DNA from: an uncultured Chloroflexota bacterium
GTDB taxonomy: Bacteria > Chloroflexota > Dehalococcoidia > Lucifugimonadales > CAJXCD01
Reading direction: 5' to 3'
Assembly: GCA_913051545.1 (NCBI GenBank)
Contig: CAJXCD010000003.1
Coordinates: 32,341 to 96,340, forward strand
Length of the DNA stretch: 64,000 nucleotides
Below are positions 27,267-37,347 of this stretch, one piece after another. The translations under genes and the position numbers were made by a program. Every line of letters starts with the position of its first letter. The stretch's first letter is position 1. The notes below the pieces were generated by a model. It was not told where the DNA came from. It was given only the letters and a program-made list of their open reading frames with translations, and did no database searches.

Positions 27267-27825
27267 CCTCCATTATTTCAGCTTCTTTCCTACTAGCAAT
27301 ATCGTCCATATTACCGATGTGCTGGTCAGTCAATTTCTGGAGTTGGGCCTGAAATTGCCTGCTATCATCTGCGGATAAACGTTTATCCTTTTCCATGCCT
27401 CTAATCTGTTCAAGCGTATATCTACGAATATTTCTAACAGAGACTTTTGCTTCCTCAGATTTTTGACGAACAACCTTGGCCAAATCTTTCCTTCGTTCCT
27501 CGGTAAGCTCAGGTATATTTATCCTTATATTCGTCCCATCGTTATTAGGGACTAAACCTATATCAGATTTCAGAATACTTTTCTCAACTTCAACAACCGC
27601 TTGCTTATCCCATGGCTGCACCATAAGCACTCTAGGCTCTGGAACCGAAATTGAACCTAGCTGTATAAGTGGAGTCGGAGTACCGTAGTAATCTACTAGT
27701 ATGCCTTCCACCAATGCCGGATTAGCACGGCCTGTACGAACGGTATCGAGATTCCGTGACAAAGCCTCAACAGACTTTGACATTTTAGTATCCGTCTGTG
27801 AAATCAAATCCTGAGGCATTACCAT
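27262..27825 (-). CDS. frr: ribosome recycling factor
   Basis: Splits post-termination ribosomes together with EF-G. 187 residues, standard length, with LDTVRTGRANPALVEGI near the start, YYGTPTPLIQLGSISVPEPR, and the conserved helical end. Downstream of pyrH by 33 nt in the rpsB operon. The first ATG is used; a second Met follows at residue 3. Confidence 0.97.
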   Translation of the reverse strand: MVMPQDLISQTDTKMSKSVEALSRNLDTVRTGRANPALVEGILVDYYGTPTPLIQLGSISVPEPRVLMVQPWDKQAVVEVEKSILKSDIGLVPNNDGTNIRINIPELTEERRKDLAKVVRQKSEEAKVSVRNIRRYTLEQIRGMEKDKRLSADDSRQFQAQLQKLTDQHIGNMDDIASRKEAEIMEV

Positions 27826-27858
27826 TCTATATTCACCTTAAAGTACTAGCTTAAACAA

Positions 27859-29108
<1,250 letters not shown>

Positions 29109-29126
29109 CTTACCTCCTGCTACCCT

Positions 29127-30056
29127 TTATCCTTCTTTTTGTTCAGACTCTTCTTGATCATCCTGAGTTGTACCTGAACCTTCAGGTATTTCTGATGTTA
29201 CAGAAGACTTAATATCCTCAGCATCTTCATTATGGAGAGCAACTCCTGTTAGTTCCTGGTCACCTGAATCAGTTGAAGCATCTCCATGTTCTGGGCCTGT
29301 ATCATCAATTTCAGAACTCACTGATAAGCGTCTGTTTGAACCCTGTATAATTGCGTCAGCTATTCTCTTTGTAACAAGCCTTATAGATCTGATCGCATCA
29401 TCATTCCCAGGAATTGGTACGTCGACCAACTCTGGATTCCCATCAGTATCTATGAGTGCAATTACTGGAACACCCAACCTCCGAGCCTCTGCTACTGCAA
29501 TCGATTCTTTACTCACGTCCACAACAAACAGTGCACCTGGCATTTCAGTCATTTCTTTGATCCCGCCTAAATACCGGCTCAGCCGAGCAATTTTAACTTC
29601 TAGTTTAAGTGCCTCCTTTTTAGGTAACACCTCAAATTCACCCTTTTCTCTACGCATTTCTAGATTGACCATATGGTCAATACGTGTTTGAATCGTCTTG
29701 AAATTCGTTAGAGTGCCGCCTAGCCAACGTGTACCCACATAGAAAGCCCCACATCTAACAGCCTCAGACACAATCGTGTCGTTAGCTTGTTTCTTAGTAC
29801 CAACAAAGATGATCTTCTTCCCACTAGCACTTACACTCTCTGCAAATTCTGCAGCACGTTCCAAATATTCTAGTGTTTGCTGTAGATCAATAATGTGGAT
29901 TCCATTACGATGAGCAAATATATACTGGCGCATCTTTGGATTCCACCTGCGCCTCTGATGCCCAAAGTGCACCCCCGCTTCCAACAATGATTTCATGGAA
30001 ACTGGAGCTTCTTCTTCAGATCGTTGTTTTTCTATCTGTTCAGTTTCTTGCACCAT
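29127..30056 (-). CDS. rpsB: 30S ribosomal protein S2 with acidic C-terminal tail
   Basis: Ribosomal protein uS2. The core from [22 protein letters not shown] to about residue 245 is standard. An additional N-terminal stretch of about 20 charged residues and a C-terminal acidic, low-complexity tail of about 60 residues (many E, D, S, T) extend it to 309. The ATG lies 15 nt from the GGAGG Shine-Dalgarno, which is unusually far, and the intervening RNA can fold. First gene of the operon running to proS. Confidence 0.96.
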   Translation of the reverse strand: MVQETEQIEKQRSEEEAPVSMKSLLEAGVHFGHQRRRWNPKMRQYIFAHRNGIHIIDLQQTLEYLERAAEFAESVSASGKKIIFVGTKKQANDTIVSEAVRCGAFYVGTRWLGGTLTNFKTIQTRIDHMVNLEMRREKGEFEVLPKKEALKLEVKIARLSRYLGGIKEMTEMPGALFVVDVSKESIAVAEARRLGVPVIALIDTDGNPELVDVPIPGNDDAIRSIRLVTKRIADAIIQGSNRRLSVSSEIDDTGPEHGDASTDSGDQELTGVALHNEDAEDIKSSVTSEIPEGSGTTQDDQEESEQKEG

Positions 30057-30058
30057 TC

Positions 30059-30076
30059 GGAGTGTATTCCACCTCC
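30059..30076 (-). promoter_or_regulatory. hairpin that can mask the rpsB Shine-Dalgarno
   Basis: In the minus-strand RNA, GGAG (30076-30073) pairs with CUCC (30062-30059) and UG with CA, with one bulged G and a 5-nt loop, just before the rpsB AUG at 30056. Folding would both hide the GGAGG and bring flanking bases near the start codon. S2 autoregulates its operon in other bacteria (known); use of this hairpin is inference. Confidence 0.35.
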
Positions 30077-30112
30077 TAAATTGAATCTTTATCGTCTTTC
30101 AAGCAAGCCTGA

Positions 30113-30142
30113 ATTATACCACAGGGCCATTTATACGGTAAA
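30113..30142 (-). promoter_or_regulatory. promoter of the rpsB operon
   Basis: Minus strand: TTTACC (30137-30142), 18 nt, TATAAT (30113-30118) with a TG-G extended -10. The -10 matches six of six and the -35 four of six. The expected start is about 50 nt before the rpsB AUG. Confidence 0.65.
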
Positions 30143-30214
30143 CATTGAATTGCCGATCTTCCAATAGCTGTGATACACTTTGTAACACTATCGAAGGTCG
30201 AAAATAATGAGAAA

Positions 30215-30230
30215 CTGTGGATAACCACAG
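30215..30230 (+). promoter_or_regulatory. small hairpin in the rpsO leader
   Basis: CTGTGG, loop ATAA, CCACAG: a perfect 6-bp stem ending 14 nt before the rpsO ATG and just upstream of its GAGGG. S15 controls its own mRNA through leader folds in several bacteria (known), so a translational control role is plausible but unproven. The sequence also contains a perfect DnaA-box match, which I regard as chance. Confidence 0.35.
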
Positions 30231-30244
30231 AATTGGTTGAGGGA

Positions 30245-30514
30245 ATGGGACTGGACAAAGAAACCAAAGAGTCGGTCATTGCAGAGTATCAATTAAAAGA
30301 GGGCGATACAGGTTCCACAGAGGTACAGGTCGCACTTCTTACTTCCCGCATACAAAGACTCACCGAGCATCTACAATCCCACAGGCACGACGAATCTACT
30401 CGACGTGGCTTGCTCACCTTAGTGGGTAAGCGCCGGAAGCTGCTTTCCTACCTAAACGCACAGGACGTATCACGCTACCGGTCGCTGATATCCCGTGCAG
30501 GGCTGAGAAGGTAA
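30245..30514 (+). CDS. rpsO: 30S ribosomal protein S15
   Basis: 89 residues from the ATG at 30245: [55 protein letters not shown], the classic uS15 16S/18S-binding protein. An upstream in-frame GTG at 30170 would add 25 unconserved residues, so I chose the internal ATG, preceded closely by GAGGG. It diverges from rpsB and precedes pnp, the usual rpsO-pnp pair. Confidence 0.97.
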   Translation: MGLDKETKESVIAEYQLKEGDTGSTEVQVALLTSRIQRLTEHLQSHRHDESTRRGLLTLVGKRRKLLSYLNAQDVSRYRSLISRAGLRR

Positions 30515-30602
30515 CCTCATCCGTAGCAAATCTGTAACAAGCCGCTCAATAATCCGCTTTTTCTCGCATTAGATCCAAGCCATAGAAGAGGTTATTATAC
30601 AA

Positions 30603-32786
30603 ATGACAACTAATTTTCAACGTAACGTGGGCTCCAGCCAAATAGTAATAGAAACCGGGAAGCTAGCCCAACAAGCAAATGGTACAGTGCTAATTAGGAA
30701 CGGCGATTCAGTCGTACTAGTTACTGCAACTATGAACAACCCTAGGGAAGGAATTGATTTTTTCCCACTTACAATAGATTTTGAAGAAAGACATTATGCT
30801 CAAGGCAAGATACCAGCCAGCTTCTTCCGTAGAGAGGGGCGTCCTAGCACAGAAGGTGTCTTAACTTGCCGTCTCACGGACAGACCTCTTAGACCTCTTT
30901 TCCCAAAAGATTTTCGTAACGAAGTTCAAATTATAGGGACCACACTATCTACAGACCAAGAAACTCCTCTTGATATACTGACTATCATAGGTGCATCTGC
31001 AGCCTTGTCTATTTCAGATATCCCCTTTGGTGGACCAATAGGTGCCACGAGGATCGGCTATATCAACGGAGACTTTGTCATAAATCCGTCTTACGAGCAA
31101 ATTCAAGAAAGTGATATGGATCTTGTTGTAGCAGGAACCCGAGACGGCGTGCTGATGATGGAAGCCGGAGGCTCGCAACTATCGGAAGAAACTGTTCTTG
31201 AAGGTATAAAACTCGCTCAAGATACGAACCTGGAAGTTATATCACTTCAAGATGAGATGGTTAACAAGATAGGGAAACCAAAAGTCGGATTCGAAAGCAC
31301 ACAAAGTCCAGAAGGTATAGATGCAGAAATCTCTGGTGCCATCGGAACTGAATTAGATGACTTACTTGGATCTACTGTTGGAAAATCAGACCAGTCAGAA
31401 AAGCTCGAATCCCTTAAAGAAGAAATTCTAACTAAATTCGCAGATAAATGGGAACACTCTGACATATCTAACTCATTTGAATCTATCCTAGAGAAAACTT
31501 TTAGGAAACGTATTTTGGAGAAGGAAGAACGTCCAGATGGAAGAAACCTGAAAGAGATAAGACCACTGGACTCCGAAGTAAGTCTACTTCCAAGAACACA
31601 TGGAAGCAGTCTATTCAGCAGAGGCGAAACACAAATACTGGGGACAGCTACCCTAGGATCATTAAGTGATGCCCAAAGACTAGATACTCTATCACCAATT
31701 GATAAAAAGCGGTTTATGCTCCATTATAATTTTCCTCCATACAGTACTGGAGAAACTCGTTTTATTGGATCTCCCAAGAGGAGAGATATCGGCCATGGGG
31801 CACTGGCTGAACGAGCCTTAGAATCAGTTTTGCCTAGTGAGGAAGATTTCCCCTACGCAATCAGAATAGTAGCTGAGGCACTCAGTTCAAATGGAAGCAC
31901 GTCTATGGGAAGTGTTTGTGCTGGTTCACTGGCACTAATGGACGCGGGCGTACCCATCAAAAGTCCTGTAGCTGGGATCTCTGTAGGATTAATTACAAGC
32001 GAAGACGGATCCTTTTCAACTCTCACAGACATTCAAGGCATGGAAGATCATTTTGGTGATATGGATTTCAAAGTGGCTGGAACTGCTGACGGAATCAACG
32101 CAATCCAACTTGATATAAAAATCCCTAACATTAGCTTTGAAATTATTGAAGCCGCACTGTCACAGGCCAAAGAAGGAAGACTAGTGGTACTAGACAAAAT
32201 GGCACAAGCAATTTCGTCTCCAAGAACCCAGGTAAGTCCATACGCGCCTAGAATAACTCGTATATCTATTCCTGTCGACAAGATAGGAGCGGTAATAGGA
32301 CCAGGGGGCAAAATGATACGCAGTATCATAGAAGAAACCGGAGCTACCGTAGATGTGGAGGACGACGGAACAGTGCTGATAGGATCAACGGATGAATCTG
32401 CAGCAAACCAAGCGGTTGAAATTATTGAAGGACTTACCAAGGAAGCTAAAGTAGGAGATATTTATACTGGCAAAGTGGTAAGAATCCTTGATTTCGGTGC
32501 ATTTATTGAAATATTACCAGGGAAAGATGGAATGGTTCATATAAGTGAACTTGCCAACTATCGAGTACCTCGAGTTGAAGATGTATTGCAACTTGGTGAA
32601 GAGGTAACCGTTATCGTCAAAGACATCGATCAGTCAGGGCGAATAGCCCTATCGAGGAAAGCTTTGCTTAAAGAAGATGACTCTAACCATGAGGATAATC
32701 AATCAAATCAGGACGGGGAAAGCGGTAGACACGGTCCACGATCCAACCGACCATCCAGTGGGTATAGACGCCGTGACAGACGATAG
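30603..32786 (+). CDS. pnp: polyribonucleotide nucleotidyltransferase (PNPase)
   Basis: 3'-5' phosphorolytic exoribonuclease of RNA decay. 727 residues with two RNase PH domains (about 1-215 and 300-540), an alpha-helical linker, a KH domain with GAVIGPGGKMIRSI (about 562-575) and an S1 domain from about 620. The catalytic second-domain motif GSTSMGSVCAGSLALMDAGV is intact. A basic, glycine/arginine tail ends the protein. 88 nt after rpsO. Confidence 0.98.
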   Translation: MTTNFQRNVGSSQIVIETGKLAQQANGTVLIRNGDSVVLVTATMNNPREGIDFFPLTIDFEERHYAQGKIPASFFRREGRPSTEGVLTCRLTDRPLRPLFPKDFRNEVQIIGTTLSTDQETPLDILTIIGASAALSISDIPFGGPIGATRIGYINGDFVINPSYEQIQESDMDLVVAGTRDGVLMMEAGGSQLSEETVLEGIKLAQDTNLEVISLQDEMVNKIGKPKVGFESTQSPEGIDAEISGAIGTELDDLLGSTVGKSDQSEKLESLKEEILTKFADKWEHSDISNSFESILEKTFRKRILEKEERPDGRNLKEIRPLDSEVSLLPRTHGSSLFSRGETQILGTATLGSLSDAQRLDTLSPIDKKRFMLHYNFPPYSTGETRFIGSPKRRDIGHGALAERALESVLPSEEDFPYAIRIVAEALSSNGSTSMGSVCAGSLALMDAGVPIKSPVAGISVGLITSEDGSFSTLTDIQGMEDHFGDMDFKVAGTADGINAIQLDIKIPNISFEIIEAALSQAKEGRLVVLDKMAQAISSPRTQVSPYAPRITRISIPVDKIGAVIGPGGKMIRSIIEETGATVDVEDDGTVLIGSTDESAANQAVEIIEGLTKEAKVGDIYTGKVVRILDFGAFIEILPGKDGMVHISELANYRVPRVEDVLQLGEEVTVIVKDIDQSGRIALSRKALLKEDDSNHEDNQSNQDGESGRHGPRSNRPSSGYRRRDRR

Positions 32787-32795
32787 CTAATCTAC

Positions 32796-32838
32796 TACAT
32801 ATCCATACACTAACTTCCTATTTGTGTATGGATATGTA
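32796..32838. terminator. 15-bp perfect hairpin behind pnp
   Basis: Arms 32796-32810 and 32824-32838 (TACATATCCATACAC and its complement) enclose a 13-nt loop, starting 10 nt after the pnp stop. The stem is AT-rich and no T-run follows, so termination may be inefficient or Rho-assisted; it could instead stabilise the pnp 3' end. Confidence 0.55.
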
Positions 32839-32944
32839 ATCAGCTAATTACTCAGTTCTAATAGGCCTTACTATATTAACTTCCTCTACATTTGAACCTT
32901 TCTCTATTAAAATGTTTGAAACGATATAAATACGGAGCCAAGCA

Positions 32945-33736
32945 ATGACATCAATTAATGTTGTAGTACATGGAGTCCTAGGGAAGATGGGACAAGAAGT
33001 ACTAAATGCAGTGACACTAGAAAAAGGATTAATCCCTGTAGGAGCTGCGGATGAGTTAGCGTCAGCAACCTCTATTCGTCTACCTAATAGTAAAAACTCT
33101 ATTCCATTGTCTAAAAAACTTTCCGATGTTATTGAACACTCCAACGTCATAATCGATTTCAGTAGATCTGACGGTGCGATGTCAGTCCTTAGAACGGCTG
33201 CACCCGCAAAAGTTAACGTAGTGATAGGCACTACCGGTCTATCTGAGGATGATTTTCAGGAAGCAAAAAAGTTGGCCGACACCTACGAAATCGGTGTTGT
33301 CATAGCCCCTAACTTCGCCGTTGGGGCTGTTTTAATGATGCACCTAGCTAACATTTCTGCGAAATATTTCGACTACGCAGACTTAACAGAGATGCATAGT
33401 GAAGGGAAGTTAGATTCACCGTCTGGAACCGCCATTTCAATCGCAAAAGCTGCCGCACTTGGGAGAGGCAAACCGTTCATTTCCCCTTCTAGTAATAAAG
33501 AGCTAATATCAGGTACAAGAGGTGGAGAGCAAGACGGAATTTCAATACACAGCACTAGAATGCAGGGACGAGTTGCACACCATAACTTAATTTTTGGCGG
33601 ACTTGGACAAACACTAACCATCCAACATGACTCAATTAGTAGAGAGAGCTTCATGCCAGGAGTAATTCTAGCAGTGAAAGAAGTTGTTAAGACTCCAGGT
33701 CTAATAGTAGGTTTAGAAAAAATATTGGGGCTATAA
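32945..33736 (+). CDS. dapB: 4-hydroxy-tetrahydrodipicolinate reductase
   Basis: NAD(P)H reduction step of diaminopimelate/lysine synthesis. The Rossmann loop VHGVLGKMGQ at 8-17, IGTTGLS near residue 95, the catalytic EMHSEGKLDSPSGTA block (usual HHxxKxDAPSGTA with the first His changed) and the RxQGRxxHH-type segment are present. 263 residues, standard. First of a dapB-asd-dapA set, with a 249-nt gap before asd. Confidence 0.95.
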   Translation: MTSINVVVHGVLGKMGQEVLNAVTLEKGLIPVGAADELASATSIRLPNSKNSIPLSKKLSDVIEHSNVIIDFSRSDGAMSVLRTAAPAKVNVVIGTTGLSEDDFQEAKKLADTYEIGVVIAPNFAVGAVLMMHLANISAKYFDYADLTEMHSEGKLDSPSGTAISIAKAAALGRGKPFISPSSNKELISGTRGGEQDGISIHSTRMQGRVAHHNLIFGGLGQTLTIQHDSISRESFMPGVILAVKEVVKTPGLIVGLEKILGL

Positions 33737-33985
33737 ATCCTATCTTGACATTCTTTGAATCTAAATTTATGCCAAACTATTGAATGTGTATGAACTATTT
33801 TTATCTTCAGTATCAGTTAGTTTGGGTATCCAATATTTAATAAGAAGTCCAAACACCATATATGTCTACGCTTGTTCTAAATTCGTTATGATGTAATTGA
33901 TATACTCTCAACATTTTTCAACTAGATTTATTTTTCCATGGGGTTTATGATTTCGTCATAAATAAAGATCGTTTCGGAGAACGAA

Positions 33986-35029
33986 TTGCTTATTCCAAAA
34001 GTAGCCATAGTAGGACCTTCAGGTGCTGTTGGCAAAACATTAGTCCAGCTTCTGTATGAAAGGTCATTCCCTTTTTCTGAAATTAGATTATGTGGGTCAG
34101 AAAGATCCATAGGGGGGGAAATATCTGTAGGTGACAAATCCATAAAAGTAGAAAAAGCGACCCCAGAACTATTTAAACAAGTTGACATTGTTTTCATAGC
34201 CGCTGGTAGCGAAGTCAGCCGTAGTCTGACTCCAATTGCGGTAAATTCAGGAGCAATAGTAATCGATAAAAGCTCAGAATTCCGTATGAATAAAGACGTC
34301 CCACTAGTGATCCCAGAAGTTAATGGTATTGATCTAAATTGCCATAAAGGCATAATATCTAGCCCAAATTGTTCAACCACACCTCTAGCAATGACCCTTA
34401 AAGCTCTTAGCTGCATATCACCCATAACAAGAGTAGTGGTTGACACATATCAATCTGTGTCAGGATCTGGATTGCCAGCAATGGAAGAACTTAGAACTCA
34501 AACTAATGATGTTCTATCCAACGGCAATGTGACACCGAAAGTATACCCCCACCAAATAGCATTTAACGCCTTACCTCACATAGATGATTTCCATGAAAGC
34601 GGGTATACTACCGAGGAATTAAAAATGGTCTATGAAACTAGGAAGATTCTTCATCAACCGGAATTATCTATTTCAGCTACTTGTGTCAGAATACCTGTAA
34701 TGGTAGGTCATAGTGAAGCTGTACATATCGAATTCAAACGCTCAGTTGAAGTAGAACACGTGAGAGCAGTTCTGTCTAAATCCCCAGGAATAAGCGTAGT
34801 AGATGACCCAAAAACAAGATCCTATCCCCTACCGATACAAGTTGAAGGTAAGGACGATATCTACGTAGGTAGAATTCGTAGAGATAAATCTAATGCAAGA
34901 GGACTAGCTATGTGGCTAGTTTCAGACAACCTACGTAAAGGCGCTTCTTTAAATGCTTTACAGATAGCGGAGGAATTACTTAAGAAGGGAATGATACTTA
35001 ACAAGAAAGGAGAAAATAATTATGCCTGA
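33986..35029 (+). CDS. asd: aspartate-semialdehyde dehydrogenase
   Basis: Reduces aspartyl-4-phosphate to the semialdehyde for lysine, threonine and methionine. VAIVGPSGAVGK at the start, the catalytic C129 in SSPNCSTTP, ESVSGSG-type loop (SVSGSGLPAM) and the catalytic His in MVGHSEA are present; 347 residues. The start is TTG with GGAG 6 nt upstream. It overlaps dapA by 8 nt. The 249-nt gap before it contains an AT-rich hairpin (TTTATGA/TCATAAA) and no gene that I can see. Confidence 0.96.
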   Translation: MLIPKVAIVGPSGAVGKTLVQLLYERSFPFSEIRLCGSERSIGGEISVGDKSIKVEKATPELFKQVDIVFIAAGSEVSRSLTPIAVNSGAIVIDKSSEFRMNKDVPLVIPEVNGIDLNCHKGIISSPNCSTTPLAMTLKALSCISPITRVVVDTYQSVSGSGLPAMEELRTQTNDVLSNGNVTPKVYPHQIAFNALPHIDDFHESGYTTEELKMVYETRKILHQPELSISATCVRIPVMVGHSEAVHIEFKRSVEVEHVRAVLSKSPGISVVDDPKTRSYPLPIQVEGKDDIYVGRIRRDKSNARGLAMWLVSDNLRKGASLNALQIAEELLKKGMILNKKGENNYA

Positions 35030-35918
35030 TATTGGGAGACTCCTAACAGCTATGGTAACACCATTTGACAATAATGGTGATATTGATTACACACAAGCAA
35101 GAGCCCTCGCTAATGCACTAATTCAATCCGGGAGTGACGGCCTTGTGATTGGTGGTACGACTGGTGAATCCCCATCTATGTCAGATGACGAAAAAATACG
35201 TTTATTTGCAGAAATAAAAGAAGAAGTATCAGAAAAAGCAGTAGTAATCGCCGGTACAACTGATAATAATCACCGCAAATCTATCGAGTTATCTAAAGAA
35301 GCTGAAAAAGTTGGAGTTGATGGGTTGCTGCTAACTGTACCTGCATACAACAAACCGCAACAAGAAGGATTGTATCAACACTTTAAATCTATTGCCGAGT
35401 CCACAAACCTGCCAGGAATACTATATAACGTCCCCAGCAGAACTTCGTTAAACATGACGTCTGAAACCACCTTGAGGTTATCTAGTGTAGATAACATAGT
35501 TGGAATTAAAGAAGCATCGAGTAACCTCGTACAAATCACACAAATCATTGACGCTGCCCCACCAAATTTCAAGGTGTGGTCTGGTAATGATGACGAAACT
35601 TTTTCGATTATGTGTACGGGAGGGTACGGTATCGTAAGTGTGGCTTCTAATATAGTAGGAAATCAAATCAAAGTAATGATGGACATGGTTCTCGAAGGCA
35701 ATGTCGAAAATGCAGCGAAAGAACATCGGAGAATGCTTCCACTATTTAACGCTCTTTTCTGGATAACAAACCCTGTCCCAGTAAAATATGCAGTCAACCG
35801 TTCAGGATTTAACGCAGGATTCACAAGGCTACCAATGTGGGAACCGGACGCGAACTTCCGTAGTAGATTCGACGAAGTGCTAAACCTTTATGAAATGGAT
35901 ATCGGAGCACTTGATTAA
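35022..35918 (+). CDS. dapA: 4-hydroxy-tetrahydrodipicolinate synthase
   Basis: Condenses pyruvate with aspartate semialdehyde. Class I aldolase fold with GGTTGESPSMSDDE (44-57), Y135 in YNVPSRT and Schiff-base K163 in GIKEAS. 298 residues. AGGAG lies 9 nt before the ATG, inside the end of asd, so the pair is coupled. It converges with purA. Confidence 0.96.
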   Translation: MPDIGRLLTAMVTPFDNNGDIDYTQARALANALIQSGSDGLVIGGTTGESPSMSDDEKIRLFAEIKEEVSEKAVVIAGTTDNNHRKSIELSKEAEKVGVDGLLLTVPAYNKPQQEGLYQHFKSIAESTNLPGILYNVPSRTSLNMTSETTLRLSSVDNIVGIKEASSNLVQITQIIDAAPPNFKVWSGNDDETFSIMCTGGYGIVSVASNIVGNQIKVMMDMVLEGNVENAAKEHRRMLPLFNALFWITNPVPVKYAVNRSGFNAGFTRLPMWEPDANFRSRFDEVLNLYEMDIGALD

Positions 35919-35942
35919 GATCATACCAATCCAATATCAATC

Positions 35943-37229
35943 CTAGATTACTGGACGCACAACAATAGTTTCCTCACGATGGGGACCTGTTGATATTATG
36001 TCAATTTTCAAGTCGACCAGTTCTTCTATCCGATTTACGTAATTTCTTGCTTCAATCGGTAATTCATCCAAGCTCGTTGCACCTTGGGTTGAACCATCCC
36101 ATCCCGGCAAATCTTCGTACACAGGCTGACATTTATCTAATAAAGTTGCGTTTCCTGGAAAATCCCAAACCACTTCTCCATCCAATTCATAATGATTACA
36201 AATCTTGATCACGTCAAAACTGTCTAATACATCTAGTTTGTTCATTATTAGAGAAGTATAACCGTTGACTCTAGCGCTATACCTAGCAGCTACACAGTCA
36301 AACCACCCGATACGACGTGGCCTACCTGTAGTAGTGCCAAATTCGTGCGCTCTTTTTCGCATTTCATCTGCAAATTGACCACCTATCTCAGTAACAAAAG
36401 GTCCACTGCCAACCCTCGTACTATACGCTTTCATTACTCCAACTATTTTGTCAATATGCCGAGGAAGTAAACCAAGCCCTGTCTGCGCACCTCCTATAGT
36501 AGGGTGTGAAGAAGTGACATACGGATATGTCCCGTGATCCAAATCTAAAAGCGCACCTTGAGCACCTTCTAGCAAAACGGTTTTCCCGGATTCTATGGAA
36601 TCATAAACAATGTGCTCGACAGGACCTATAAACGGAGATATTTCATCAGCCCACCTCTTGCAATCGTCAAATACATCCTGTAGTGAAATCGGTTCCCCAC
36701 CATAAACTTTAGTAATCACAGCATTTGCATGACTTAAAACAGCATCCAATCTGGGTAAAAGAGAGTCTAAATCAGCCAAATCAGCGGCCCTTACACCAAC
36801 ACGAGATGCCTTATCTGTATAAGCAGGACCGATACCTCTCCCCGTGGTACCTAAAGCCTGACTGCCCTTGGAAATTTCAGACAATTCGTCCAACAAGATG
36901 TGGTATGGCATAACCAAGTGAGCCCTCTCACTCACCACCAACCTATTGTCCAAACCGATCCCCCTACTTCGGAGGCCTTCTATCTCTTGTAAAAATGAAT
37001 TTGGATCAACTACTACCCCATTCCCAACTACACATATAGCCTGGCTCCGAAATATCCCGGCCGGTATTAGATGTAGCTTAAATTCACCATCGTCATTAAT
37101 AACAGTATGCCCGGCATTATTACCACCAGAGAATCGTGCTACGATATCTACATCCTTGGCAAGAAAATCGACAATTTTACCTTTGCCTTCATCTCCCCAC
37201 TGTGCTCCCAAAACCGCAGTAACTGCCAT
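35943..37229 (-). CDS. purA: adenylosuccinate synthetase
   Basis: GTP-dependent synthesis of adenylosuccinate from IMP and aspartate, in the AMP branch of purine synthesis. The N-terminal GAQWGDEGKGKIVDF, NAGHT, GTTGRGIGPAY and the C-terminal substrate segment are intact. I start at the ATG 37227-37229, 8 nt behind GGGAG, rather than the TTG 15 nt upstream. About 428 residues. Confidence 0.97.
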   Translation of the reverse strand: MAVTAVLGAQWGDEGKGKIVDFLAKDVDIVARFSGGNNAGHTVINDDGEFKLHLIPAGIFRSQAICVVGNGVVVDPNSFLQEIEGLRSRGIGLDNRLVVSERAHLVMPYHILLDELSEISKGSQALGTTGRGIGPAYTDKASRVGVRAADLADLDSLLPRLDAVLSHANAVITKVYGGEPISLQDVFDDCKRWADEISPFIGPVEHIVYDSIESGKTVLLEGAQGALLDLDHGTYPYVTSSHPTIGGAQTGLGLLPRHIDKIVGVMKAYSTRVGSGPFVTEIGGQFADEMRKRAHEFGTTTGRPRRIGWFDCVAARYSARVNGYTSLIMNKLDVLDSFDVIKICNHYELDGEVVWDFPGNATLLDKCQPVYEDLPGWDGSTQGATSLDELPIEARNYVNRIEELVDLKIDIISTGPHREETIVVRPVI

Positions 37230-37270
37230 ACCTTCAACTCCCAATGTTCATTGAAATTTATCTTATGCCG

Positions 37271-37279
37271 AGTATAGCA
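37271..37279 (-). promoter_or_regulatory. extended -10 element before purA
   Basis: Minus strand reads TGC TATACT, an extended -10, about 42 nt before the purA ATG. No good -35 is seen, as expected for extended -10 promoters. Confidence 0.4.
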
Positions 37280-37347
37280 GAGCCTACACCATAGAATCCA
37301 GAAGCAGTTGTGGTAAGATGTTCCCCGATTCATATGAGGGGAAAATC

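Noticed and set aside
30216..30224. Perfect DnaA-box match (TGTGGATAA) before rpsO, possible origin
   Set aside because: Single box; another identical 9-mer lies inside the nucleoside hydrolase gene near 61.87 kb, about the number expected by chance, and there is no box cluster or dnaA/dnaN nearby.
33737..33985. Possible lysine riboswitch or tRNA in the gap between dapB and asd
   Set aside because: No tRNA T-loop or acceptor pairing and no recognisable riboswitch core; only a short AT hairpin is visible.
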